A stretch of 64,000 nt of DNA from Synaphobranchus kaupii (GCA_029718625.1 CM056377.1:106156585-106220584); one strand, 5' to 3'. Positions 49,197 through 62,285 are shown, numbered from the stretch's first letter. The notes: a model not told the origin generated them from the sequence alone. Numbers and translations: made by a program.

Positions 49197-50086
49197 CAAA
49201 CCCCAATTCCAAAAAAGTTGGGACAGTATGCAAAATGTATATATAAGCAGAAAGCAGTGATTTGTAAATTCTCTTTTACATATATTTAATTGAAAACAGT
49301 ACAAAGAAAAGATTAACCTTATCAACTTTATTGATTTTTGTAAATATGTGTTAATTCCGAATTTGATTCCTGCAACACATTCCAAAAAAGTTGGGACAGT
49401 GGCAAAAAAAGACTGGGAAGTTAAAAAAACACCTGTTTGGAACATTCTACAGGTAAACAGGTGATGCTATCATGACTGGGTAGAAAAGGATATCAAAATA
49501 CTCTTGATATCTTATTTTCTTACAAGCAATACTATAACCTCTCTGCATTTGAATGGACTGCTATGGGAATTGGGGGGTGGGACTAGATTAAGCTGTAAAT
49601 TACACAGGAATAGTATGGAACCCATAGTTGGCTAAATGGCTTTAAGTCATCAAGGGTCTACGGTATCAAACAAGCCTCAAACCATCACTCTGCTGCCAGA
49701 TATGCAGTAGATATGAATGGATCACTTGAAGGGTTGTTTCTCCTGACTTCTTTTTCCACAGACTTCAATAGGAAAATTAGTCAGGAGAAACAACCCTTAT
49801 AGCATCACCTGTTTACCTGTGGAATGTTCCAAACCTGTTTTTTACATGTTTTTGAAGTTCCCAGTAATTTTTTTGCCCCTGTCCCAACTTTTTTGGAGCG
49901 TGTTGCAGGCATCAAATTCGGAATTAGCGTATATTTACTAAAATCTATAAAGTTGATAAGGTGAAACATTACATATCCTTTCTTGTACTGTTTTCAATTA
50001 AATATACAAAAGAGAATTTACAAATAACTGCTTTCTGCTTCTGTGCATTTTATATACTGTCCCAACTTTTTTGGAATTGAAGTTTG
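49197..50086. mobile_element. Foldback Tc1-type element (GTTGGGACAG family) with captured insert
   Basis: An 890-bp non-autonomous element flanked by TA. The left end CAAACCCCAATTCCAAAAAA is matched, inverted, by TTTTTTGGAATTGAAGTTTG on the right. The arms are about 280 bp each. The family is the same as the decayed autonomous copy at 9155-10670, including the inner motif TGCTATCATGACTGGGTA. Between the arms lies 49489-49800, derived from the other palindrome family. Confidence 0.9.
49489..49800. mobile_element. Half of the palindromic element of 22.8-25.5 kb, nested
   Basis: It matches the left arm and apex of copies A and B, from TACTCTTGATATCTTATTTT through TGCATTTGAATGGA and CTGCCAGATATGCAGTAGAT, and ends just past the hairpin apex at GAAACAACCCTT. 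The right arm is missing. Confidence 0.9.
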
Positions 50087-50089
50087 TAT

Positions 50090-51495
50090 ATAAAATATCT
50101 GAAGACATTTTGAAGAAATAGAAATAAATTAATGAAAAAATAGAATGAATTAAAATTAATGCATCAGATATGAAATTGTTTTATTGCAGGCAGTAAAATT
50201 ATTAATTTTATTCCCAATGGTACAACAAGAAGCATCATATTCAGTGAGTATCTGAGTAAGGCGACCGGGTACAAAAGAAAAACTTGACATAGTGATTATT
50301 TTTGGATGGACATAGTGGGGAGCTCTTTAGAACAAATCAATGCTACAAAGATGACCTTCATCTTTTCCATTGACATGCAAGTCCTTTTAAATGATTATAA
50401 ATTGAAGCGAAGCAGCAAGGACATCTTCGTTATGGATACAGATTTGAAATAATTCCAGTAATGCATTATGATAAAACATTGACTCTAACCCCATGGCAAT
50501 TTTGAATAGTTATTTAAATCTCAAGGAGTATGCATTAAAGCTATTTTTACATGTTCACCTGCTTTTTTTGGAGGAAAGAGTTCCTGCTGTAACCATCACT
50601 ACAAATAATTACATTTACAATACCTTCTCTGGTCCATTGTGGAGCCACAGTATCGTCATATGGCATGGTCTTCTTCCTGTGTTGCGGCTTGTGTGGGTAG
50701 TACTTCACTGTGTAAGAGCCCCGTAATTGTCAATTTTATTCAATTGATAAGGGTGCTCATATTGTGTCTAAAGCCATGTGTGTCCACTGAAACAGTGCAC
50801 GTTACAGAGGCCTTTGTTCTCTGTATGTCTGATAGCAATTTACTTGGCCCAAGAGAACAGGGCTTGGCAGACGATGCTGAACTGATTTCCTATGTGGCAG
50901 CATTGCTTGAGTTGGCACCATGAATGATGTAGTCACAATTATTAGACAATGACTGGATTGCAGTTTTTTTCCCTTATCGTTATTTATATTTTTTTATTTC
51001 GAAAGGTGACCATGCTGTGTTATAACTGTTGCAGCTTTCTCTGCAAATTATAGTTTTCCATCATCAAGTTCAAATAGAAGTTATATAACAGATGGAAACA
51101 GTCCAGCTTGTGTTGGAAAAGTAAAGTTTTCCTAGTTTAACTCTTTACTACAACCAACAGATGTATACACGTCGATGTTAACGATTGCAGGGAGGGGAAT
51201 ATGGAAGGATTACAACTTGAGTTTAAAATAATGATTGTTCTGAAACTGTTCATATTTTATAAGCAGAACAGAAACTTTACTGTAACAAATTTACATGTTA
51301 TTTTGTTTATTTTATTTTATCCCATTTTATTGTTTTGGAAACGCTAGAAATAGTTACAAACAAAACCTAAATGAACTATATTCCCATTCATATTTAACTT
51401 TTTAATCACACCAAATAACTACTATGTGGTCATTATCAACTTCCTGTTGCTCTGGGGTATAAAGATGAGGTGACACACAGGCCAATACCCATTAG
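50090..51495. other. Unannotated intronic sequence
   Basis: No gene or transposon termini recognised. Confidence 0.45.
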
Positions 51496-51830
51496 GCCCT
51501 GTCCCAATCCGCACAGTTGAGCACTTCAAATGCGGGTGCCTGCGAGAACCTTCAGGGGCTTAGTCTGTCCCATTTCTTATTTTGCAAGTGCACGTGGGCT
51601 CGACTGTGCACTTCATGAGCCCTTGATGCACCCTTCATCGAACCACACTTCGCTGAAGCCTATTGCCCATAGTTCTTTGCATTATCGTGACTTTTGTATT
51701 CTGTGTGCAAGAACTAATGCACAATCGAGTGTAGGAATGTTATGTGCACAACGATGGCAAAGAAAATCATCTTCAAGTGTAAAGTGAAAACCAGTTAAAT
51801 CACGCATTTTCACTAACTCTTACACATTGA
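51496..51830. repeat. Possible dispersed DNA-transposon repeat
   Basis: Starts AGGCCCTGTCCCAATCCGCA and continues with GCACTTCAAATGCGGGTGCC and TTTGCAAGTGCACG, resembling a MITE-like repeat common in teleosts. The opposite terminus was not found. Confidence 0.35.
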
Positions 51831-53032
51831 AAATATGAAGTAACGATAAACCTGTGTGGTGAGCTGAACAGGAGAGTCCACAGGCAAGGACCAAGGACTC
51901 TGAAGGATCTGCAGATTCTGTATGGAGGAATGGTCTCAAATCCCTTGCTATGTGTTCTCCAACCTCATCAACCATTACAGGAGAAGTGGTGTAATCTTGG
52001 CAAAGGGAGGGTGCACAGAGTACTAAGTACAGGGATGCCAATAATTGTGACGCACAACTACATGGCATTCTAACTGCCTCATGGCCAGCCCAGAGGTCAT
52101 TATCCTGCTTATACAATGACTTGCCAACAGAAAGCATAATTGTAGTCAAAACATGCATTTCAAAATATACAAATCTACTTCAATGGAAGTGCTACTTAAG
52201 TATTCCACCAAATATCCCAAACCCTATACACCATGTTCATTATCACAAATAGCTAGCAAGCCAACTACTGAATTATATTCGAAACAGAGGATGAACTATT
52301 AACTTAATAAAGATATAACTAGACTAGCTACTCTCTACAGTCATTGATGGACATCAAGCTGACTATGTTTGAGTTCGCAGTGGCTGGATGCATCCGTTAT
52401 GTGAGATGTGATTTGGAGATCTTTAGCACTGTTGAAAGTGTGATGATATAACAGTTGCCTTGCTAGCTCTTACACATTTCCACTCTGTTGTAATTTTAAG
52501 GCTGCTGATGAAATAGCATCAGCTTTGCACTCTTTGTACTCTGTGAGTGCCTACTTGTACGTAACAGATTTTAAAAAAAAAAAGATCTATTGTATTGATT
52601 TTTGTCATTACAAATATGAACACACAGGTTAATGTACTGAATGTACTATTTACCAATTAATTGAATATTTAGATGGCAATCAAGCACGAGTGAACCTCGA
52701 GAAGCAACGAGAGGTGAAACGTTGTTTGCTCCATGGTGTCGTTTGCTCCATCATTTTTTTGATGTAGTTGATTAATAAATATATATCCTGCTGGAGTACA
52801 CTGGTTTTTTACATTTTACATTATTTAAATAAATAAGGAGATTGATGATCGATGCTCATAAGGGTTGTATTGCTAATATTTTGACTTAAAAATTTTTTTT
52901 TTAATGATTTCTATGTGTTAACCTGCCATATACCCTTTAATGGATGTTATGAAATTCGTGAAATAATTATGTTATTACATGTTATTGAAAATGACATGAA
53001 ATTACATGAAATTCTATCCTTTCTTCTTTCAG
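51831..53032. other. Intron sequence up to the negr1 splice acceptor
   Basis: A Tc1-type terminal fragment may lie near 52020 (GGATGCCAATAATTGTGACG). The last bases before the exon are the pyrimidine-rich CTATCCTTTCTTCTTTCAG. Confidence 0.5.
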
Positions 53033-53272
53033 GTGTTATTTGTTGGATGGTTTCTCAAAAGGAGCATGGTTGAACCGCTCAAGTATCATTTTTGCTGGGG
53101 GATGATAAGTGGTCAGTGGATCCTCGAGTTTCCATTGTATCGGGAGTCGGAGACAAACACGAATACAGCCTGCAAATACAGAAAGTGGATGTTACTGATG
53201 ATGGCCAATACACCTGTTCTGTACAAAGTGAACAGAATCCACGATCTAAGCAAATTCAATTAACGGTAAAAG
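53033..53272 (+). CDS. negr1: negr1-like IgLON exon (first Ig domain), with a one-base frameshift
   Basis: IgLON proteins are GPI-anchored neuronal cell-surface adhesion molecules with three Ig domains. This exon encodes most of the first one. The reading starts CYLLDGFSKGAWLNRSSIIF, and after a frame change continues DDKWSVDPRVSIVSGVGDKH and then the Ig F-strand motif DVTDDGQYTC. The B-strand and F-strand cysteines, the core Trp and an NRSS N-glycosylation site are present. An acceptor (pyrimidine tract plus CAG, ending at 53032) and a donor (GTATGT at 53273) flank it, in the phases expected of the second coding exon of vertebrate NEGR1. Length is 240 bp; an in-frame exon would be 239. The extra base lies in the GGGGG run at 53097-53101, so the frame before it reaches TGA. 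From memory, residues after the Ig core resemble fish Negr1 more than LSAMP, OPCML or NTM. Intact splice sites argue against a processed copy. The other exons are outside the window. Confidence 0.85.
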
Positions 53273-55545
53273 GTATGTGCATTTTCTCTGAAATATGGGG
53301 TGTGGTCACAGAGCTATTGTGTACTTAAATCAGCACTACTACAATTTAAGAAGGCCTGATCAATCCAAATGTATTTATTTACATCATACTGAGATCCTTC
53401 GATAGACTGTTTAATTGTTTGTGTGTTTTATGAGTGGTCACATATTCCACGTCATGCTTAACACTTCAATTATAAACAGACAGTAATCCTTTATTTACTG
53501 TGGACAGGTAGCTTATCTCTTTTTGATATGGTTCGTTACTCCTTTGTCACTCGTTGAAAATCCTACGTCCCTTTACCTACACCTCTCCACCACAAATTTA
53601 TATTTAATACAGCAATGCGATCTGTATATGTGTTAGTGTGCAGTTTCTTACCTGGAAGTCGCTGTGACAGTGTGAATACATGGCAGCAGAAGTTCAAGAC
53701 TATGACAAGCCGGTTTCCCCCAACAGTAAAGGTAGAATGTAGGTTTAGAAGCAGAGTAGGCCTTATCGGACCAAGCTGTAGTTATGGTTGTAGTCTGGGA
53801 GCGGTGGGGGGGGGGGGGGGTGGACTCTTTGGCTGATACTTGTTTTTTTTTTGTGTTGTTTTGCCGTAAAAGGACACATGAACATCGTTATAACAATGCA
53901 AGAGTGAGGGAGGGCAAACAATGAATACATTCTGTAAGTGCTTAGCAGCACAGTAGGGAGTTATACACAAAGCAGACGGACAATGTGCTGCTCCATGGCA
54001 CATTATGTTGTAAGTAGGCTACCATATTCGCTTCTTAATTAATTAGCTAGCTAGATCGTTCTTAAAGGCAGTCAGCCAGTCATGAAGCTTACGTACAGTA
54101 CATGGATCATTATGCTACGATCAGTGTATCATCCTTTGCTCCAACATGGATAGCTGGCTGCTCAGTGATAAACTTGCACTAGATATGCAAACACAACAGT
54201 TTTATTTGCTTCTTTTTTGTGCTGTTTTTTAATCTTTAACGTTAATGTGCACATGTCAGATTGCCTTCAATGTGTAGATGTTTGCTGATGTGCTACACAT
54301 TATATTATAAATCAATTATGAATATCCTAGAATCAGAATGGAAGTGTCGGGGGACCCATCAGAACAGTGAACAGACCAGGATGCGACACCGGCTTCACCC
54401 GGTGCTCTTTCATACTTTTTCCATACTTAAATAATTCTCCATACTTACCAATTTAAAACAATAAATTCCAAGGATGTTTAACCAAACTACATACTCCAAG
54501 CATGTTTAACCAAAAAGTACATCATATGCTTTACTCCCATTGGCCCAGCAATTATTTTAAAAGATCTTTGATTTGACTTAAGCGTATTGCAGTTGTCTGT
54601 GATTATTGGTTTATAATTATCGACCGGGCATAATACCAAAATGATCTGCGATTGCACATAGTTTGGCCAAATACAGATTAAAATAAGCAAACAAAAACCA
54701 TAAAATATTTCAGCTCGTCTCATTGAGTGTGAGCTCATCAGGGCTGGTTGTCGGGTACTGTCTTCTTTAGCTTTCAGGACATGTTGCAGGGAAAGGTCTT
54801 TCATTCAAGGTAAATTGATTTACCAAGCACTTACGGTGCAGGATAAAGGTTAATACTGTTTGGCCAATTAGAGCTGAAATTGTGCCCTGGCTCCCAGCGA
54901 TCATGATTTGATGTAAAGTATCTTAAATAACATTTTAGGTGGTGAGGCTCGCTCTGATGAATATATTTGAGCCATTTGTTATGTCCAAAGTACTCATCAC
55001 ATCTCCTAACACTTCTGTTGGCGGGCTGCGTGTTGGATCCTGCTGTTATTCCCCTCAGGTAATTCAGCTGTAAAGGCAGGAATATGTATATTTCCCTGTG
55101 GTGCAGTAGCTGCACTCGTGGGACAGATATTTTCTATAAGCCATTACTAAGCAATGCAAGTTATCTGAGCACATTATACGCAGTGTGACATGAAGAAAAA
55201 GCTTATTCACCCAGCAGGGTCAATGAGTTAAACAACTTGCAATAACTTTCAAATAACATCCTGTCAACAGGCCCTGTCACTGTTGTTTCGGCTTCAGTAT
55301 TGTTGTTTAATTTGACACTGATGTTGTTATATAACAGTGTGCTGATGATCAGAGATATATCCAATGCCATGTATAGTGAAACTTTATTTGTCACAAATTT
55401 TTTGGTAATAGTTTATTTGCTCTTTGTTTCTGGATAATAATCAAGACTCTGAGGAAGGATCATATACAGTAGTTGATAGGGAACATGGATTTGTTTTGGC
55501 ATTTTATCTCTCCTTTGTCCAAAGTAAATCCCATCTTTTTTTTTT
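53273..55545. other. Unannotated intron sequence
   Basis: No further IgLON exon seen. A 15-bp poly-G lies at 53806-53820. The short open frames have no domains. Confidence 0.45.
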
Positions 55546-55550
55546 TTTAC

Positions 55551-56620
55551 CTTCAATCAATGAATCAAATTGTATTTATATAGTACATTTTACAAAGAAT
55601 TTGTGGCAATCCGCACAGTATTACCTGGCCTAAACCCCCAAACCCCGCAAGCAAGCGGTGAGGTGAGAGGTGACAGTGGCAAGGAAAAACTCCATGGATG
55701 GCATGTAGGAAGACACCTTTGTGGGTTCACAGGAACAAGGTCAAGAAAGACGGTTGGGTCAATTATCAGTTCATCGGATCAATTGAGGATGGGTTGTATA
55801 AAGGATCTGGAGGTAGCAGTCCTGGGAATTGGACAGGCAGGGGGCAGTCAGCAGACTGAGAAGTGGCTTGGGAAAGGGGGTAGTTTTCTCATTGGTGGGA
55901 TTGGGAAACATAGAATAGGAAGATAGGGAAGAGCTATAAGTAGAAAAAAGAAGAGTAGGCAACCTAAACCTCCATCAAGAGTTTCCTATGGCAGCGAAAC
56001 TAGGACGGAGACAGAGAATCCACAGAGAAAGGAGAAACACAATAAACCCACCCACCACCAAGAGCCTGCCTGTGAAATGGGGTCACAGCTGTTGAAAAGT
56101 GACAGTAAGTAACGTTTGTCACTCCATAATACACTATGCCTGCACACTTCTCCAGTGGTGTGTCTAGGCTATAACTGATGCTTCACTGTAAACGTGTGGT
56201 TTTAATCTAGACTTAAATATCGACTGATTCTCTTACATGATTTGGAAGGTTATTCCAGTTCTCTATACGAAAAGGCTCTACCACCTTGTCAAATTCTTTG
56301 ACGATCTTGGGACAACTAGATGTTCTTGAGAACAAAGCAACTTGTCAGCTTATAAGGTATAAGCATATCAATCTGACAAATAGGCTCGTCCACATAACAC
56401 TTTAAAATTGGGAAGCTGAACCTTAAAGTCAACACTATACTTACGTAATTGGTATCCAGGGCAGTGATGCTACCACTGGGGTGATATGTTCTTTGTTCTA
56501 GTAAAAACACAAGCAGCAGAATTTTGAACCAGCTGGAGGTTCTTAATGAAATATTAGAGCAGCCAGATAACAGGGCATTGCAGTAATCTAGCATGAGCAT
56601 GACAAAAGTATGCATACATT
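55551..56620 (-). mobile_element. LINE 3' end (L2/Rex1-type), decayed
   Basis: On the minus strand the C-terminal part of a reverse transcriptase ORF is recognisable at 56250-56615. DYCNALLSGCSN lies in one frame; then HITPVVASLPWIP and GGRAFSYRE in others, separated by frameshifts. Downstream is a 3' untranslated part with a GVFPCHCHLSPH-like stretch. The 3' end is TATATAAATACAATTTGATT followed by CATTGATTGA repeats, typical of such LINE tails. The 5' part, including the catalytic reverse transcriptase core, is missing, as usual for 5'-truncated insertions. Confidence 0.8.
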
Positions 56621-56639
56621 TCTCTGCATCTTATAAAGA

Positions 56640-58527
56640 TAAGAAGGATTTAATTAAGATTTTATTATTTTATTATTGATTGAGTGGTTAAGTGGTTTTT
56701 CTTCATTTCTTTGTTTGAGCACTGTATTGTGCACTGTATTTAAAAAATCACTTTTCTTATGTTCTTAAAATTCAGAGAGATTTTGTACAGTGTCCCTAAT
56801 TGCCAGATTTTACTGTAAAATCTACACATTTTTTCAAAGATGACAGTAGACACTTACAAACCTTGACAAGTGGAGGTTCAGTATTATGGTTTGATCAAAA
56901 TCGTGAATGGAACATTTCAAATATATTTAAACTAAGATAGGCACTGAGTTGCTTAACAACTCAGTTGCTCTAGTATTTCTGAGTAAAGAGAGGTTTGAGG
57001 TAGGTCTTTTGTTTTTTTTTAGATCGTCCGGATTAAGTGTTGGCCTAATACCATCCACCTTCAAAGATTCTGGCACACATGTGCTAATGAATTTGAATAT
57101 GTGCTGGCCTAGTACAGAGAGAAGTTTGTTAACCATTTTAATTGGAAAATGGTTAAAGATAATGCCTTATCACAAGGGCATGTTCTCAGTATCACCTACT
57201 CAATCTAATAACATTGAAATACTAAACATCGACATGTATAACCCTGAACATTTGTCAGATAAGTCAAACATTTACACCCTCTTATAATTGCCTGGTTTTT
57301 TCCTTTGATGGTTTGTGTTTCAAATAGTCTTCACGCATTCAATTCAATGTTGCGGTATAAAACACTGACTTAGTTGTAGTGCATTCGTGTACAAGAACAT
57401 AGTTTATGTTGCATAGACTAAAAAGAAGAGCACTTATAGAGCATGCAGTCCTTTCATTCAAGAATACAAAAGCACATGGCAGACATGCAGGATACTAAAT
57501 ATTGTCTGACCAAACATTACCTGAAAAACAAAACCCAAAAAGAGATGTATCATTGATGATCTGAAACCACCTTCATGGTAGCGTAAGGCTCTGTCTAAGC
57601 AGTTTCACTGTAAGACAGGCCTTTGGCAGGATAATACCAAAAGAAAAAATGTTTTTCAAAATACAAAAATATGAAATGGACTACAGTAATACTCTACAGA
57701 ACCTGTTTTGCTGTGGTTATTGCTTATATGCACATTGCAATACTATAAACTGCACTTCAGATTTACTAGTGTGAAATACTACTCACAACCATTGGCTCGA
57801 GTGGTCAGTGCCGTAATATTGAGTTATCTCTGCTATGTCAGAACTCCTAATGCCGTTGGTGACATATTCAGTTCATATTCAGTGCCCACCCCCAACCAAA
57901 CACACACACACAAGCACCCACCTATACCACTATGTTGGCATAGCATGAGTTCAACATGTAGCAAGGTAGCAAGCTAATGTTTGTTATTCTGCTAGCCAAA
58001 TTCAATGGTCCACAAGCACATCATATTTTTAAATAATAAATATATTTGTGTAATATGTAAGTTATATCACATACCTTTCCATACCATCCTGGCCTCAAGT
58101 TTCATGTCTGAGCCTTTTTCTCCTTTCTCTGTTGTGCACCTGGAGCCACTTGCACCAGCTATGTGTAAGCTAGCTGACAAAAGCTAATGGGTGACACCAG
58201 CACTATCTAACATCATCAATGCCTATCAGTGTCCTAATACCCTTAGGCCCTTAGAAGACATTGTAAAAGAGATTGAATCTTAACCAATATTTGGATAACC
58301 AAGCTCAATAACTATATTTATTTTCCCAGTGTCATCCTGTTGAAAATGGCAAAAGTTGCTTTGACAGGCTTTGCCAGCACTAATTGACAAGGTAGACCAC
58401 ATTATCATTGTTTGTTGTGAAGGTAATTGGCCAGTGGCTGAATAAGAATGTAAATGCATGAATGCCTCCTCATTTTGTGCTTCAGTTCTAGGTAGTGACC
58501 TTCATGCAAATGTCCCGTCCAAATGCC

Positions 58528-58530
<3 letters not shown>
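56640..58530. other. Unannotated intron sequence
   Basis: Nothing recognised. Confidence 0.45.

Positions 58531-58577
<47 letters not shown>
58531..58577 (+). repeat. (CT)n microsatellite
   Basis: About 23 uninterrupted CT units. Confidence 0.98.
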
Positions 58578-58580
<3 letters not shown>

Positions 58581-60080
58581 GACAACCTGTAAGCACTAAA
58601 GTTAGGTGCATTATTACAGAATCATGCAATGTACCATTCTGTGTTTACTTATATGTATTTGGTTGCATGTAGCAACAGACCTAAATCTAAACAGACCTGA
58701 CTTAAAATTCTGTATTGTGGTTAATTGCTCACTCTCATAATCAAGACTAGTAGTTTTTATTTATTCTATAATCAATGCATATGGCCACTGACTGGGCCAT
58801 GGAAAAGGAAGAATCCTCAAACAAAAAACTGCAAGATTAGCAAATGACTCATCAAGCATGTATGATTTCTCTCTATTATTTCTGTGCAACAGCAGGAAAC
58901 AACTTCTCCACAAGATGACCTTTTTCAAGATTCAGTCTAACAAGATGAGTTGGATTAGATATAGCAATATGACATTCAGCAAAATAAATATCTAAAAGTA
59001 GAAAATTACATCCTTTGTTGCTACAGGCTCCGGTCTTGGTACCTGCGGAATGTTGCATGTAGGGTAAAAAAAAAAGGTTGCAACAAAAACATAGATAAGT
59101 TCCACTATTCAGACATATACTAAGGGAAGTCCAGGCTTTTGTGTGTGTGGAGAGGGTTCCAGACGCAAGATGACTTATGATCTGGAGAAGATTCATTTCA
59201 GTTGATAAATGTCTATGGTCAAATCAGTGACAAGCTGTTCAGGGTGGTAAAGAAAATTGTTCATTATAATGGCAGCCACTTGTTCATGTCTCTCTGTGTC
59301 TGCAAAACATGCTTTGCCACCTCCTCAACTTTATGCCAAGAGTTTTTTTTTTTGTTTTTTTTCCTGGAAGGCTTTGTCAAACAATTTCATTATGAATTAT
59401 TGCTTGCCATGACCCATCGCTCTCTTGCCATGACCCATCGCTCTGTAAGTGCAGGTTTCACTTGACAAGCAATGTTATTTTTTTCCACTCTCTGTCTTTG
59501 AATGTAGGCTAAGGTTTTTATTCTGTAGTGTTTTTGCATCCGGTTTTATTCATACCACCAGCTTCTCAGGAGAACTAGCATAAAGAATGCAAATAGTAAA
59601 TAGCTTTATTATGAGACATTCAATATGAATGCAGTTTGTGCTTTACTCAAATAATTATAGTCATAAATTTGATATTATTGTTCCCAGCATATATCAGATA
59701 CAGTAAAAGATCTGGCAGTAAGGATCAGATGTTTATACAAAGGAATGCTATTTATTTTTTCACAAAACAATATGTAGGACCAAATCAGGTCAAAACTGAA
59801 ATGGTCACCCTTCTGGTGAATTTGCTCTGCTGAATTTTTAGACATACAGTAATTGAATGTCCACCATTATGCTTTCATAGTGCATGACATTGATATACTG
59901 TTTGTATTTCCAATTTCTATTCTTGTGATCGAAATGGTATTGAGATTTAAAGAAAAATACAACAAAGCAATATCTATATAATAATATATCATATAGATAT
60001 AGATAATAAATAAATATGTAATATAATAAAGCATTAAAGCAAATATGTTCATAGTGTTTATAGCTTGTTATTAACAAGTT
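58578..60080. other. Unannotated intron sequence
   Basis: Only a 21-bp tandem duplication (59403-59444) stands out. Confidence 0.45.
59403..59444. repeat. Perfect 21-bp tandem duplication
   Basis: CTTGCCATGACCCATCGCTC plus T occurs twice, back to back. Confidence 0.9.
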
Positions 60081-60153
60081 GTTAGACTGGCCAAAAGCAG
60101 AACAATTTAACAAGTACAGCATGTTAAATTGTTCTGCTTTTGGCCAGTCTAAC
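60081..60153. repeat. Perfect 32-bp hairpin with 9-nt loop
   Basis: The left arm 60081-60112 starts GTTAGACTGGCCAAAAGCAG. The right arm 60122-60153 is its exact reverse complement, and AGTACAGCA forms the loop. A smaller palindrome, CTTGTTATTAACAAG, lies just upstream at 60064-60078. No transposon features. Confidence 0.95.
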
Positions 60154-60776
60154 AAAGGTTATGTTTATTGCAACCCTGATAAGCCACCTGCACCTAAATA
60201 AGAGGAAGAAGTCACATGTCATTTGAATTGAATTTATGTGTCAGTGATATGGGTTCTTGGGGGAACGTAAGGAACTAAGAACACATTGTCTTGGACAGTA
60301 CAAAATGGACCTTTTTGTGTGATGTGATATCAATACAAATCCAACAAATCCCAACCCCCTTCAAATGACATGCACCATTGATGGATGATGACATGACCTT
60401 TGGTACAGCTTATCAAATAGGGAGAATTTGCATACATAAACTAATAAATGAAGACATGCAGAGAAATACAAGTGTTGCTTACTTTACTCTATTACTGAGA
60501 TACATTTGGAGCTTGCAAATTGAAATGTGAATGAATGAAATGTTATCAGCTGAGATATTTCAGTAGTTAATTTGTTTTGTTATCGCTCTCCGGTTTATGC
60601 AGATGAATGAACACCATTTACATTGATTTCTCTCATATTTGTTTTTTACATAGACCACCAACATTATAGCCTAATATTATTGCAGTAATATGTTTAGTAG
60701 ATTATTCAGTTTATATTAATGTAATGCCAGTAGAGGTACATTAAAACACACATACACAGGCGCACACACACACACG

Positions 60777-60820
<44 letters not shown>

Positions 60821-61350
60821 TGCCTATAAGGTCTCCTTGCCCTTTCAAAATCCTTTAATCCCAGTGTGACATTTATCTTCCTTAGGCACCCTATGCCACC
60901 TCAACAAATTATAGTTTTGCATCTGCGCTTTTCTCCTTAAGGTTTATTGCCATGAAGTGGTACCCATGAGACTGCGAAAATTATTTAATTTAAGAAGCTT
61001 TACCACTCATGCATTGCAGCTCAGAGAGCTGCCTTGGCTTAAAGGGCACATCTGACTGCCTCATTTTCGGTAGTCTCATGGACTGTCAGAGAAAGTGATC
61101 CATTACAGCAAGTTTTCCATCATATTTTGTGAACAGCTTTCAGGTGAGGTATGATATGTTGTGTCTTATACTATTTTTTGGCTCGGGCATATCTGTCATG
61201 CTTTTCACTTAATAGATTCAGTTAATAAACTGAATTTCTAATGGTAAATAGCAGAATTGAAAAATACAGAAAATGAGGGAGAATCATATTACTGAGAATC
61301 AAATTACATATATACAGTTTTATACATGCATCCTTGTTGTTTAATGAAAG
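60154..61350. other. Unannotated intron sequence with a CA microsatellite
   Basis: The CA repeat at about 60746-60818 is the only feature seen. Confidence 0.45.
60746..60818 (+). repeat. Interrupted (CA)n microsatellite
   Basis: CA repeats with CG and TA interruptions, then a pure CA run up to 60818. Confidence 0.93.
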
Positions 61351-61870
61351 CCACCTATCTTACACCCGGCACTAAGCGGTGGTAACCCAAACGCAAGCGT
61401 CTTTGCTATTTTTATATCGAGGCAGTGGTAATTTTAGCATCCAGCGCTAGCGTTGTTTTAATAGCAATTGAACTTGCGCCCATAGCAAGTGAATTGGGCG
61501 GGTCGGTCTTAAGATGATGTGTGGCCAGGACAATTTTTGGCACATTGCTATCTTGACGCAGCAGAAAGAGCTTGCGCTAAAATCACCACAAACCTGTTCT
61601 TAAGTCATGTCACAGTTGTTTCAATGTTATTTTAAGTGCACAATATTAAGATAGTAATATGCGTGTACACAACACGTGACAAACATGCATAAAAATATCA
61701 AGATTACATTGTGAAATGGAAATTAATATTTTTCCCAAGAATAAAATATTTTCTCTCCCGGAATAGACGCACGTTGTCCTGGAATCTCTGTGTTTACTGG
61801 TGCACGTTGTACCAGTAAAAACGCGTTGGTCATATTTCCATAGGCAGGACAATATAAAACAGTAAAATAT
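61351..61870. repeat. Probable dispersed DNA-transposon-derived repeat
   Basis: Starts TATCTTACACCCGGCACTAA and contains AAACGCAAGCGTCTTTGCTA, CATAGCAAGTGAATTGGGCG, CGCACGTTGTCCTGG and AAAACGCGTTGG in the order remembered for a common teleost repeat. The right terminus was not fixed. Classification is uncertain. Confidence 0.4.
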
Positions 61871-62240
61871 GCGTAAACCTATGTGCTCCCAACCTGAAAG
61901 CTTTAATGTATTTAGTGTCATCATTATGCCAAAAGAACACTATGTATGCTATTAATCAATATTAGAATGCACGTAATATGAACTTCGGATGAAGCTTGAA
62001 CTTCGAAATTCATTGCCTGTGATCTGTCTGCTGTGAGAACAGCCTCATGGAATTGATGTTTGACAATGCTTCATTGTATAATCAAACGAAATTCGTTAAA
62101 CAAGCAGGCTAATTTGCCTTTTTCTAAGCTGAGATGGAAAAGTTCTGGTAGCTTATATGCTCAGTTGTTGCAGGTTTTATAACTAAATTAAACTGCATAT
62201 ATTTTGTAAAATACCAGCACTGATGTAAACTAATGGGAAA

Positions 62241-62285
62241 TATTTCCTGTTTTCCCATTATTATATTTCTGGGAAACAGGAAATA
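62241..62285. repeat. Nested inverted repeats
   Basis: TATTTCCTGTTTTCCCA (62241-62257) pairs with TGGGAAACAGGAAATA (62270-62285) with one bulge. It overlaps another palindrome, TAATGGGAAA against TTTCCCATTA. Confidence 0.8.

Noticed and set aside
55570..55926. 118-codon plus-strand open frame with GKEKLHGWHVGRH
   Set aside because: It is antisense to the 3' untranslated part of a LINE, a common repeat motif and not a gene.
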